From Panulirus ornatus (taxonomy: Eukaryota > Arthropoda > Malacostraca > Decapoda > Palinuridae), in contig NC_092225.1 of assembly GCF_036320965.1 (NCBI RefSeq), forward strand, positions 201,010 to 265,009: 64,000 nucleotides of DNA, in the 5' to 3' direction. Positions within the stretch are counted from its first letter, which is position 1. Every line of letters starts with the position of its first letter. The position numbers and the translations under genes are program-made. Of this stretch, positions 26,631 through 40,546 are shown piece after piece. The notes beneath the pieces are model-generated. The model was not told where the DNA came from and ran no database searches. It saw only the letters and a program-made list of their open reading frames with translations.

Positions 26631-27714
26631 TCTCTCCTGGTACTTCCTCACACAAGTCTCCCTCCCAAGCTCAAGTCTCCTTCCCAAGCTCACTTACTCT
26701 CACCACCCTCTTCACCCCAACATTCACTCTTCTTTTCTGAAAACCCATACAAATCTTCACCTTAGCCTCCACAAGATAATGATCAAACATCCCTCAGTTT
26801 CACATCTCAGCACATTAACATCCAAAAGTCTCTCTTTCGCGCGCCTGTCAATTAACACGTACTCCAATAACGCTCTCTGGCCATCTCTCCTACTTACATA
26901 CTTATACTTATGTATATCTCGCTTTTTAAACCAGGTATTCCCAATCACCAGTCCTTTTTCAGCACATAAATCTACAATCTCTTCACCATTTCCATTTACA
27001 ACACTGAACACCCCATGTATACCAATTATTCCCTCAACTGCCATTTACTCACCCTTGCATTCAAATCACCCATCACTATAACCCGGTCTCGTGCATCAAA
27101 ACCACTAGCACACTCATTCAGCTGCTCCCAAAACACTTGCCTCTCATGATCTTTCTTCTCATGCCAAGGTGCATATGCACCAATAATCACCCATCTCTCT
27201 CCATCAACTTTCAGTTTTACCCATATTAATCGAGAATTTACTTTCTTACATTCTATCACATACTCCCACAACTCCTGTTTCAGGAGTACTGCTACTCCTT
27301 CCCTTGCTCTTGTCCTCTCACTAAGTACAGAATGGAAAAAGGTGAGAACAACGGAAGGGGAGTGGGGGAGGAATGGGATGTATTTAGGGAATCAGTGATG
27401 GATTGCGCAAAAGATGCTTGTGGCATGAGAAGAGTGGGAGGTGGGTTGATTAGAAAGGGTAGTGAGCGGTGGGATGAAGAAGTAAGATTATTAGTGAAAG
27501 AGAAGAGAGAGGCATTTGGACGATTTTTGCAGGGAAAAAATGCAATTGAGTGGGAGATGTATAAAGGAAAGAGACAGGAGGTCAAGAGAAAGGTGCAAGA
27601 GGTGAAAAAAAGGGCAAATGAGAGTTGGGGTGAGAGAGTATCATTAAATTTTAGGGAGAATAAAAAGATGTTCTGGAAGGAGGTAAATAAAGTGCGTAAG
27701 ACAAGGGAGCAAAT

Positions 27715-27718
<4 letters not shown>
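26628..27718 (+). mobile_element. LINE-A copy with 5' inversion
   Basis: Left part (26628-27324): the endonuclease from SERTRAREG to CVRKYQERL, inverted. Right part (27325-27718): sense orientation, starting at STEWKKV and ending in the linker at EQMG. In the uninterrupted family sequence CVRKYQERL is followed at once by STEWKKV, so the two parts are neighbours and one was flipped. This is the structure expected from twin priming. The right end is cut by (TA)n. Confidence 0.88.
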
Positions 27719-27769
<51 letters not shown>

Positions 27770-27773
27770 TTTT
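27718..27773. repeat. (TA)n and T-run
   Basis: TA repeats followed by 13 T, the tail of the minus-strand short element on the right. Confidence 0.95.
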
Positions 27774-28287
<514 letters not shown>

Positions 28288-29550
28288 AAATTATATGGGA
28301 GGGTATTGACTGAGAGGGTGAAGGCATGTACAGAGCATCAGATTGGGGAAGAGCAGTGTGGTTTCAGAAGTGGTAGAGGATGTGTGGATCAGGTGTTTGC
28401 TTTGAAGAATGTATGTGAGAAATACTTAGAAAAGCAAATGGATTTGTATGTAGCATTTATGGATCTGGAGAGGGCATATCATAGAGTTGATAGAGATACT
28501 CTTTGGAAGGTATTAAGAATATATGGTGTGGGAGCCAAGTTGTTAGAAGCAGTGAAAAGTTTTTATCGAGGATGCAAGGCATGTGTACGAGTAGGAAGAG
28601 AGGAAAGTGATTGGTTCTCAGTGAATGTAGGTTTGCGGCAGGTGTGTGTGATGTCTCCATGGTTGTTTAATATGTTTATGGATGGGGTTGTTAGGGAGGT
28701 GAATGGAAGAGTTTTTGAAAGAGGGGCAAGTATGAAGTCTGTTGTAGATGAGAGAACTTGGGAAGTGAGTCAGTTGTTGTTCGCTGATGATACAGCGCTG
28801 GTGGCTGATTCATGTGAGAAACTTCAGAAGCTGGTGACTGAGTTTGGTAGAGTGTGTGAAAGAAGAAAGTTAAGAGTAAATGTGAATAAGAGCAAGGTTA
28901 TTAGGTACAGTAGGGTTGAGGGTCAAGGCATTTGGGAGGTAAGTTTGAATGGAGAAAAACTGGAGGAAGTAAAGTGTTTTAGATATCTGGGAGTGGATCT
29001 GGCAGCGGATGGAACCATGGAAGCGGAAGTGAATCATAAGGTGGGGGAGGGGACGAAAATCCTGGGAGCCTTGAAGAATGTGTGGAAGTTGAGAACATTA
29101 TCTCGGAAAGCAAAAATGGGTATGTTTGAAGGAATAGTGGTTCCAACAATGTTGTATGGTTGCGAGGCGTGGGCTATGGATAGAGTTGTGCGCAGGAGGG
29201 TGGATGTGCTGGAAATGAGATGTTTGAGGACAATGTGTGGTGTGAGGTGGTTTGATCGAGTGAGTAACGTAAGGGTAAGAGAGATGTGTGGAAGTAAAAA
29301 GAGCGTGGTTGAGAGAGCAGAAGAGGGTGTTTTGAAATGGTTTGGGCACATGGAGAGAATGAGTGAGGAAAGATTGACCAAGAGGGTATATGTTTCGGAG
29401 GTGGAGGGAACGAGGAGAAGTGGGAGACTAAATTGGAGGTGGAAAGATGGAGTGAAAAAGATTTTGTGCGATCGGGGCCTGAACATGCAGGAGGGTGAAA
29501 GGAGGGCAAGGAATATAGTGAATTGGATCGATGTGGTATACCGGCGTTGA
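28288..29550 (+). pseudogene. LINE-A RT and C-terminal region, open, palm motif mutated
   Basis: About 420 codons are open. The first palm block reads [11 protein letters not shown], with His replacing the second Asp of the family consensus MDLEKAYDRVD; the GLRQG motif reads [17 protein letters not shown] is intact. The upstream open frame is only TA repeat (Ile-Tyr runs) and is not part of the gene. Confidence 0.85.
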
Positions 29551-29770
29551 CATGCTGTTAGTGGATTGAATCAGGGCATGTGAGGCGTCTGGGGTAAACC
29601 ATGGAAAGCTGTGTAGGTATGTTTATTTGCGTGTGTGGACGTGTATGTATATACATGTGTATGGGGGTGGGTTGGGCCATTTCTTTTGTCTGTTTCCTTG
29701 CGCTACCTCGCAAACGCGGGAGACAGCGACAAAGCAAAAAAAAAAAAAAAGAAAAAAAAAGAAAAAAAAA

Positions 29771-29773
<3 letters not shown>
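28288..29773 (+). mobile_element. LINE-A copy, 5'-truncated in the RT
   Basis: It starts at [12 protein letters not shown], fused to (TA)n, and carries the RT, the C-terminal region, the short 3' UTR, hairpin and an A-rich tail with G interruptions (29736-29773). Confidence 0.94.

Positions 29774-29858
<85 letters not shown>
29774..29858. repeat. (TA)n microsatellite
   Basis: TA repeats following the A-rich tail of the LINE-A copy. Confidence 0.97.
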
Positions 29859-29859
<1 letters not shown>

Positions 29860-29862
<3 letters not shown>

Positions 29863-30092
29863 ACAAAGTGCATAAGAACGCGCACATTGATAAAACATAC
29901 AAACCTCCAACAGCCAGGATCGAACCCGGGACCCCTCTGCAACAGGTTGGAATGTCACAGGTAGGTTATGGCCTAATAGAAAATAACTATTCGAATACCA
30001 TGTGCTCGAATGCCCTTCGTCTCACGTTGGTGAGCAACGGGGTCTACACCGGTCATTTCCCAAAAGGCGCACATGGCCAGCAGATAGCATTT
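29860..30092 (-). mobile_element. Possible tRNA-derived SINE or decayed tRNA-like sequence
   Basis: On the minus strand the sequence GTCCCGGGTTCGATCC resembles a tRNA T-arm and Pol III B box. A clear A box or complete cloverleaf was not found, and the T stem is imperfect. The 230 bp unit is unlike the LINE families here. It could be a tRNA-derived SINE inserted beside the TA tract, or chance. Confidence 0.35.
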
Positions 30093-30093
30093 T

Positions 30094-33040
30094 AGGAAAG
30101 AAAGAATACTTCCCACGCATTCCTCACGTGTTGTAGAAGGCGACTAAAGGGGACGGGAGCGGAGGGCTAGAAACCCTCCCTTCCTTGTTTTTTAACTTTC
30201 CAAAAGGGGAAACAGAAGAAGGAGTCACACGGAGAGTGCTCATCCTCCTCGAAGGCTCAGACTAGGGTGTCTAAATGTGTGTGGATGTAGCCACGATGAG
30301 AAAAAAGGAGAGATAGGTAGTGTGTTTGAGGAGAGGAAGCCTGGATGTTTTGGCTCTGAGTGAAACGAAGCTCAGGGATAAAGGGGAAGGGTGGTTCGGG
30401 AATTTTTTGGAAGTAAAGTCAGGGTTTGGTGAGAGGACAAGAGCAAGGGAAGGACTAGCGCTACTCCTGAAACAGGAGTGGTGGGAGTATGCGATAGAGT
30501 GCAAGAAAGTAAACTCTGATATGAGTAAAACTGAAAGTTGATGGAGAGAGATGGGTGATTATTGGTGCATATGCAAATGGGCATGAGAGGAAAGATCATG
30601 AGAGGCAAGTGTTTTGGGAGCAGCTGAGTGAGTGTGTTAGTAGTTTTGATGCACGAGAGCGGGTTATAGTGATGGGTGATTTGAATGAAAAGGTGAATAA
30701 TGTGGCAATTGAGGGAATAATTGGTATACATGGGGTGTTCAGTGTTGTAAATGGAAATGGTGAAGAGCGAGTAGATTTATGTGCTGAAAAAGGACTGGTG
30801 ATTGGGAATACCTGGTTTAAAAATAGATATACATAAGTATACGTATGTAAGTGGGAGAGATGGCCAGAGAGCGTTATTGGATTACGTGTTAATTGATAGG
30901 CGCGGGAAAGAGAGACTTTTGGATGTTAATGTGCTGAGAGGTGCAACCGGAGGGATGTCTCATCATTATCTTGTGGAGGCGAAGGTGAAGATTTGTTGAG
31001 GTTTTCAGAAAAGAAGAGAGAATGTTGGGATGAAATGAGTGGTGAGAGTAAGTGAGCTTGGGAAGTACCAGGAGAGACTGAGTACAGAATGGAAAAAGGT
31101 GAGAACAAAGGAGGTAAGGGGAGTGGGGAAGGAATGGGATGTATTTAGGGAAGCAGTGATGGCTTTTCCAAAAGATGCTAGTGGCATGAGAAGCGTGGGA
31201 GGTGGGCAGATCAGAAAGGGTGGTGAGTGGTGGGATGAAAAAGTAAGATTATTAGTGAAAAAGAAGAGAGAGGCATTTGGACGATTTTTGCAGGGAAAAA
31301 ACGCAAATGACTGAGAGATGCATAAAAGAAAGAGGCAAGAGGTCAAGAGAAAGGTGCAAGAGGTGAAAAAGAAGGCAAATGAGAGTTGGCGTGAGAGAGT
31401 CTCATTAGATGTTATGGAGAATAAAAAGATGTTTTGGAATGAGGTAAATAAAGTGCGTAAGACAAGGGAACAAATGGGAACTTCAGTGAAGGGGGCTAAT
31501 GGGGAAGTGATAATAAGTAGTGGTGATGTGAGAAGGAGATGGAGTGAGTATTTTGATGGTTTGTTGAACGTGTTTCATGATAGAGTGGCAGATATAGGGT
31601 GTTTTGGTCGAGGTGGTGTGCAAAGTGAGAGGGTTAGGGAAAATGATTTGGTAAACAGAGAAGAGGTAGTAAAAGCTTTGCGGAAGATGAAATCCGGGAA
31701 GGCAGCGGGTTTGGATGGTATTGCAGTGGAATTTATTAAAAATGGGGTGACTGTACTCTTGACTGGTTGGTAAGGTTATCTAATGTATCTGTGAATCATG
31801 GTGAAGTGCCTGAAGATTGGCGGAATGCTTGCATAGAGCAACTGTTCAAAGGTAAAGGGGATATAAGTTTGTTGAGTATTCCTGGGAAATTCTCTGGGAG
31901 AGGGTGAAGGCATGTACAGATCATCACATTGGGGAAGAGCAGTGTGGTTTTAGAAGTGGTAGAGGATGTGTGGATCAGGTGTTTGCTTTGAAAAATGTGT
32001 GCGAAATACTTAGAAAAGGAGATGGATTTGAGTGTGGCATTTGTGGATCTTGAGAAGGTATATGCTAGAGTTGATAGAGATACTCTGTGGAAGGTATAAA
32101 GAATATATGGTGTGGGAGGGAAGTTGTTAGAAGCAGTGAAAAGATTTTATCGAGGATGTAAGGCATGTGTACGTGTAGGAAGAGAGGAAAGTGATTGGTT
32201 CTCAGTGAATGTAGGTTTGCGACAGGGGTGTGTGTTGTCTCCATGGTTGTTTAATTTGTTTATAGATGGGGTTGTTAGGGAGGTGAATGCAAGAGTTTTG
32301 GAAAGAGGGGCAAGTATGCAGAGTGTTGTGGATGAGAAAGCTTGGGAAGTGAGTGAATTGTTGTTCGCTGATGATACAGCGCTGGTGGCTGACTCATGTG
32401 AGAAACTGCAGAAGCTTGTGAGTGAGTTTGTGAGTTGAAGAAGAAAGCTGAGAGTAAATGTGAATAAGAGCAAGGGTAATTAGGTACAGTAGCGTTGAGA
32501 GACAAGTCAACTGAGAGGTAAGTTTGAATGGAGATAAACTGGAGGAAGTGAAGTGTTTTAGATATCTGGGAGTGGTTTTGGCAGCGGATGGAACCATGGA
32601 AGCGGAAGTGAATCATAAGGTGGGGGAGGGGGCGAAGATTTTGGCAGCATTGAAGAATGTGTGGAAGTCGAGAACATTATCTCGGAAAGTAAATATGGGT
32701 ATGTTTGAAGGAATATTGGTTCCAACATTGTTATATGGTTACGAGGCGTGGGCTAAGGATAGATTTGAGTGGAGGAGGGTGGATGTGCTGGAAATGAGAT
32801 GTTTGAGGACAATATGTGGTGTGAGGTGGTTTGATCGAGTAAGTACTAATTGGGTAAGAGAGATGTGTGGTAATAAAAAGAGTGTGGTAGAGAGATCAGA
32901 AGAGGGTGTTTTGAAATGGTTTGGTCACATGGAGAGAATGAGTGATGAAAGATTGACCGAGAGGATATATGTGTCAGATGTGGAGGGAACGAGGAGAAGT
33001 GAGAGGTGGAAAGATGGAGTGAAAAAGATTTTGAGTGATC
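30094..33040 (+). mobile_element. LINE-A old copy, 3' end missing
   Basis: It carries the 5' UTR (from about 30094), endonuclease, RT and most of the C-terminal region. The family ATG reads AGG. The frame is broken repeatedly: 30320-30541, 30555-30836, 31039-31314, 31318-31773, 32112-32438 and 32524-33087 are the readable pieces, with LLFADD near 32360. At 33040 it jumps back to linker sequence of another copy. No 3' UTR is present. Confidence 0.9.
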
Positions 33041-34750
33041 GGAAAAAGGTGAGAGCAAAGGACGTAAGGGGGGTGGGAGAGGAATGAGGTATATTTAGGG
33101 AAGCAGTGATGCCTTGCGTAAAAGATGTTTGTGGCATGAGTAGCGTGGGAGATGGGCAAATTAGAAAGGGTAGTTAGTGGTGGGATGAAGAAGTAAGATT
33201 ATTGGTGAAAGAAAAGAGAGAGGCATTTGGTCGAGTTTTGCAAGGAAATAGTGTAAATGACTGGGAAATGTATAAAAGAAGGAGGCAGGAGGTCAAGAGA
33301 AAGGTGCAAGAGTTGAAAAAGAGGGCAAGTGAGAGTTGGGGCGAGAGAGTATCATTAGATTTTAGGGAGAATAAAAAGATGTTTTGGAAGGAGATAAATA
33401 AAGTGCGTAAGACAAGAGAACAAATGGGAAGATCGGTGAAAGGGGCTAATGGGGAGGTGATAACAAGTAGTAGTGATGTAAGAAGGAGATAGAGTGAGTA
33501 TTTTGAAGGTTTGTTGAATGTGTTAGATGACAGAGTGGCAGATATAGGGTATCTTGGTCGAGGTGGTGTACGAAGTGAGAGGGTTGGGGAGAATGATTTG
33601 TTAAACAGATAAAAGGTAGTAAAAGCTTTGCAGAAGATGAAAGCCGGGAAGGCAGCGTGTTTGGATGGTATTGCAGTGAAATTGATTAAAAAACGGGGTG
33701 ACTGTCTTGTTGACTGGTTGATAAGGATATTTAATGCATGTAATGCAATCCGCCTGAGGATTGGCGGAATGCATGCATAGTGCCGTTGTGCAAAAGCAAA
33801 GGGGATAAAAGTGAGTGCTCAAATTACAAAGGTATAAGATTGTTGAGTATTCCTGGAAAATTATATGAGAGGGTATTGATTGAGAGGGTGAAGGCATGTA
33901 CAGAGCATCAGATTGGGGAGAGCAGTTTGGTTTCACTAGTTGTATAGGATGTGTGGACCAGGTGTTAGCTTTGAAGAATGTATGTGAGAAATACTTAGAA
34001 AAGCAAATGGATTTGTGTGTAGCATTCATGGATCTGGAGAAGGCATATGATAGAGTTGATAGAGATGCTCTGTGGAAGGTATTAATAATATATGGTGTGG
34101 GAGGAAAGTTGTTAGAAGTAGTGAAAAGTTTTTATCGAGGATGTAAGGTATGTGTACGAGTAGGAAGAGAGGAAAGTGATGCCTCTCAGTGACTGTCAGT
34201 TTGCGGCAGGGGTGCGTATTGTTTCCATGGTTGTTCAATTTGTTTATAGACGGGGTTGCTATGGAGGTGAATGCAAGAGTTTTGGAAAGAAAGGCAAGTA
34301 TGCAGTCTGTTGTGGATGAGAGAGCTTGGGAAGTTAGTAAGGTATTGTTCGCTGATGATACAGCGCTGGTGGCTGATTCATGTGAGAAATTGCAGATGCT
34401 GGTGACTGAGTATTGTAAAGAGTGTGAAACTGCAGAACCTGGTGATTGAGTTTGGTAAAGTGTGTGAAAGAAGAAAGCTGAGAGTAAATGTGAATAAGAG
34501 CAACGTTATTAGGTACAGTAGGGTTGAGGGACAAGTCAATAGGGAGGTAAGGCTGAATGGAGAAAAACTGGAGGAAGTGAAGTGTTTTAGATATCTGGGA
34601 GTGGATCTGGCAGCGGTTGGAACCATGTTTGAAGGAATAGTGGTTCCAACAATGTTATATGGTTGCGAGGCGTGGGCTATGGATAGAGTTGTGCGCAGGA
34701 GGATGGATGTGCTGGAAATGAGATGTTTGAGGACAATGTGTGGTGTGAGG
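33041..34750 (+). mobile_element. LINE-A old fragment joined in tandem
   Basis: It starts in the linker at KKVRAKDVRGVGEE and runs through the RT to the TMCGVR region. A tandem duplication of about 45 bp lies near 34425-34470 and a deletion of about 110 bp near 34629. It is non-coding as it stands. At 34750 the sequence jumps back again. Confidence 0.85.
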
Positions 34751-35162
34751 AGTGAGTAATAGTGTTGGGAAGGGGGCGAAAGTTCTTGGAGCGTTGAAAA
34801 ATGTGTGGGAGGTGAGAACATTATCTCGGAAAGCAAAAATGGGTATGTTTGAAGGAATAGTGGTTCCAACAATGATATATGGTTGCGAGGCTTGGGCTAT
34901 AGATAGAGTTGTGCGGAGGAGGGTGGATATGTTGGGAGTGAGATGTTTGAGGACAATATGTGGTGTGAGGTGATTTGATCGAGTAGGTAATGAAAGGGTA
35001 AGAGATATGTGTGATAATGAAAAGTGTGAGGTTGAGAGAGCAGAGGAGGGTGTTATGAAATGGTTTGGTCACATGGAGAGAATGAGTGAGGAAAGATTGA
35101 CAAAGAGGATATGTGTCATAGGTGGAGGGAACGAGAAGTGGGAGACCAAATTGGAGGTGGAA
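34751..35162 (+). mobile_element. LINE-A old C-terminal fragment joined in tandem
   Basis: It covers [16 protein letters not shown] to the GRPN region (near 35150), then jumps back to the linker of the next copy. Confidence 0.85.
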
Positions 35163-37297
35163 ACTGCGTGGGAGGTGGGCAGATTAGAAAAGGTAGTGAG
35201 TGGTGGGAGAAGTAAGATTATTAGCGAAAGAGAAGAGAGAGGCATTTGGACGATTATTACAAGGAAATAATGCAAATGAGTGGGAGTTGTATTAAAGAAA
35301 GAGGCAGGAGGTCAATGGAAGGGTGCAATAGGTGAAAACGAGGGCAAATGAGAGTTGGAGTAAGAAAGTATCATTAAATTCTAGGGATAATAAAAAGATG
35401 TCTTGGAAGGAGGTAAATAAAATGCGTAAGATAAGGGAACAAATGGGAACATCAGTTAAGGGGGCTAACGGGTAGGTGTGGTGATGGTAGAAGGAGATGG
35501 AGTGAGTATTTTGAAGGTTTGTTGAATGTGTTTGATGATAGAGTTGCAGATATAGGGTGTTTTCGTCGAGGCGGTGTGCAACGTGAGAGGGTTAGGGAGA
35601 ATGATTTGGTAGAGAAGAGGTAGTAAAAGCTTTGCGGAATATGAAAGCTGGCAAGGCAGCGGGTTTGGATGGTATTGCAGTGGAACTTATTAAAGAAGGA
35701 GGTGACTGTATTGTTTTATCCCCTTGGCCTTTGTACAAAGGCCAAGGGGATAAAAGTGAGTGCTCAAATTACAGAGGTATAAGTGTGTTCAGTATTCCTG
35801 GAAAATTGTATGAGAGGGCATTAACTGAGAGGATGAAGGCATGTACAGAACATCAGATTGGGGAAAAGCAGTGTGGTTTCTGAAGTGGTAGAGGATGTGT
35901 GGATCAGGTGTTCGCTTTGAAGAATGTATATGAGAAATACTTAGAAAAGCAAATGGATTTTTATGTAGCATTTATGGATCTGGAGAAGGTATATGATAGA
36001 GTTGATAGAGATGCTCTATGGAAGGTATTAAGAATATATAGTGCGAGGGAAGTAGTTAGAAGCAGTGAGAAGTTTTTATCGAGGATGTAAGGCATGTGTA
36101 CGAGTAGGAAGAGAGGAAAGTGATTAGTTCTCAGTAAATGTTGGTTTGCGGCAGGTGTGTTCAATTTGTTTATGGATGGGGTTATTAGGTAGGTGAATGC
36201 AAGAGTTTTTGAAAGAGGGGCAAGTATGCAGTCTGTTGTGGATGAGAGAGCTTGAGAAGTGAGTCAGTTATTGTTTCCTGATGATACACCGCAGGTGGCT
36301 GATTCGGGTGAGAAAGTGCAAAAGCTGGTGATTGAGTTTGGTAAAGTGTGTGAAAGAAAAAAGCTGAGAGCAAATATGAATAAGAGCAAGGTTATTAAGT
36401 ACAGCAGGGTTGAGGAACAAGTCAGTTCGGAGGTAAGTTTGAATGGAGAAAAACTGGAGGAATGAAGCGTTTTAGATATCTTGGAGTGGATTTGGCAGCG
36501 GATAGAACCATGGAAGCGGAAGTTAATCATAGGGTGGGGGAGGGGGCAAAAGTTCTAGGAGCGTTGAAAAACGTATGGAAGTCGAGAACGTTATCTTGGA
36601 AAGGAAAAATGGGTATGTTTGATAGAATAGTGGTTCCAACAATGTTATATGGTTGCGAGGCGTGGGCTATAGATAGAATTATGCGGAGGAGGGTGGATGT
36701 GATGGAAATGAGATGTTTGAGGACAATATGTGGTGTAACGTGGTTCGATCGAGTAAGTAATGTAAGGGTAAAAGAGATGTGTGGTAATAAAAAGAGTGTG
36801 GTTGAGAGAGCAGAAGAGGGTTTTTTGAAATGGTTTGGGCACATGGAGAGAATGATGAGGAGAGATTGACAAAGAGGATATATGTGTCAGAGGTGGAGGG
36901 ACAAGGAGAAGTGGGAGACCAAATTGGAGGTGGAAAGATGGAGTGGAAAAGATTTTGAGTGATCGGGGCCTGAACATGCAGGAGGGTGAAATGCGTGCAA
37001 AGGATAGAGTGAATTGGAACGATGTGGTATACCGGGGTCGACGTGCTGTCAATGGACTGACCCAGGGCATGTGAAGCGTCTGGGGTAAACCATGGAAAGT
37101 TTTGTGGGGCTTGGATATGGAAAGGAAGCTGTGATTTCGGTGCATTATACATGGCAGCTAGAGACTGAGTGTGAAGTAATGTGGCCTTTGTTGTCTTTTC
37201 CTAGCGCTACCTCGCGCAAATGCGTGGGAAGGGGTTGTCATTTCATGTGTGGCGGAGTGTCGACGGGAATGAATAGGGGCAGACATTATAAATAATG
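35163..37297 (+). mobile_element. LINE-A old copy with long-type 3' UTR
   Basis: It runs from the linker (GRQIRKGSEWW equivalent) through the RT and C-terminal region to a long-type 3' UTR. The UTR ends in CA/TA microsatellite near 37297, before the terminal hairpin. The palm motif near 36275 reads LLFPDDT in place of LLFADDT. After VYRG the codon is CGA (ancestral). A 42 bp perfect palindrome at 35714 replaces about 100 bp of RT sequence. Confidence 0.88.
35714..35755. repeat. 42 bp perfect palindrome inside a LINE-A copy
   Basis: The left half TTTTATCCCCTTGGCCTTTG continues through GTAC to its exact reverse complement. The right half is normal RT coding sequence (KGQGDKS region); the left half is an inverted copy of it that takes the place of the sequence normally found here. 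Confidence 0.95.

Positions 37298-38729
<1,432 letters not shown>

Positions 38730-38782
<53 letters not shown>
38730..38782. repeat. (TA)n microsatellite
   Basis: A TA tract joining the tail of the short element to a truncated LINE-A copy. Confidence 0.97.
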
Positions 38783-38784
<2 letters not shown>

Positions 38785-38786
<2 letters not shown>

Positions 38787-40309
38787 GGATTTGTATGTAG
38801 CATTTATGGATCTGGAGAAGGCATATGATAGAGTTGATAGAGATGCTCTGCGGAAGGTATTAAGAATATATGGTGTGGGAGGCAAGTTGTTAGAAGCAGT
38901 GAAAAGTTTTTATCGAGGATGTAAGGCATGTGTACGTGTAGGAAGAGAGGAAAGTGATTGGTTCTCAGTGAATGTAGTTTTGCGGCAGGGGTGTGTGATG
39001 TCTCCGTGGTTAATTTGTTTATGGATGGGGTTGTTAGGGAGGTGAATGCAAGAGTTTTGGAAAGAGGGGCAAGTATGAAGTCTGTTGGGTATGAGAGAGC
39101 TTGGGAAGTGAGTGAGTTGTTGTTCGCTAATGATACAGCGCTGGTGGATGATTCATGTGAGAAACTGCAGAAGCTGGTGACTGATTTTGATAAAGTGTGT
39201 GAAAGAAGAAAGTTAAGAGTAAATGTGAATAAGAGCAAGGTTATTAGGTACAGTAGGGTTGAGGGTCAAGGGAATTGGGAGGTAAGTTTGAATGGAGAAA
39301 AACTGGAGGAAGTAAAGTGTTTTAGATATCTGGGAGTGGATCTGGCAGCGGATGGAACCATGGAAGCGGAAGAGAATCATAGGGTGGGAGAGGGGGCGAA
39401 AATCCTGGGAGCCTTGAAGAATGTGTGGAAGTCGAGAACATTACCTCCGAAAGCAAAAATGGGTATGTTTGAAGGAATAGTGGTTCCAACAATGTTGTAT
39501 GGTTGCAAGGCGTGGGCTATGGATAGGGCTATGCCCAGGAGGGTGGATGTGCTGGAAATGAGATGTTTGAAGAAAATGTGTGGTGTGAGGTGGTTTGATC
39601 GAGTAAGTAATGTAAGGGTAAGAGAGATGTGTGGAAATAAAAAGAGCGTGGTTGAGAGAGCAGAAGAGGGTGTTTTGAAATGGTTTGGGCACATGGAGAG
39701 AATGAGTGAAGAAAGATTGACCAAGAGGATATATGTGTCGGAGGTGGAGGGAACGAGGATAAGTGGGAGACCAAATTGGAGGTGGAAAGATGGAGTGAAA
39801 AAGATTTTGAGTGATCGGGGCCTGAACATGCAGGAAGGTGAAAAGCGGGCAAGGAATAGAATGAATTGGATCGATGTGGTATACCGGGGTCGACGTGCTG
39901 TCAATGGATTGAATCATGGCATGTGAAGCGTCTGGGATAAACCATAGAAAGTTGTGTGGGGCCTGGATGTGCAAAGGGTGCTGTGGTTTCGGGCATTATT
40001 GCATGACAGCTAGAGATTGAGTGTGAACGAATGGTGCCTTTGTTGTCTTTTCCTAGCGCTACCTCGCACACATGAGGGGGAGGGGATGTTATTCCATATG
40101 GCGATGGGAGTGAATAAAAGCAGACAGTGTGAATTGTGTGCATGTGTATATATGTATGTGTCTGTGTGTGTATATATATGTGTACATTGAGATGTGTAGG
40201 TATGTATATTTTCGTGTGTGGACGTGTATGTATATACATGTGTATGGTGGTGGTTTCGGCCAATTCTTTCGTCTGTTTCCTTGCGCTACCTCGCTAACGC
40301 GGGAGACAG
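38785..40309 (+). mobile_element. LINE-A copy, ancestral type, long 3' UTR
   Basis: It starts at [19 protein letters not shown] 4 bp loss near 39009 shifts the frame; from there the frame is open to 39926 and ends VYRGRRAVNGLNHGM and TGA, the longer ancestral C-terminus. The palm motif reads LLFANDTALVDD, so one catalytic aspartate position is Asn. The long 3' UTR runs to GGGAGACAGCG near 40309. Confidence 0.9.
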
Positions 40310-40546
40310 CGAAAGAAATGACCCAACACACCCCCACACACCTGCACAGACACACACGTCCATACACGCAAACATACCCATCCACGCATCCCAACGTACA
40401 CACATATATACACACACAGACACACACATATACACACATGCACACAATTCATACTGTCTGCCCCTACTCACCCCCATCGCCACCCCGCCACACACAGAAT
40501 AACATCATCCTTCCTCCTCATGTGCGCGAGGCAGCGCCAGGAAAAG

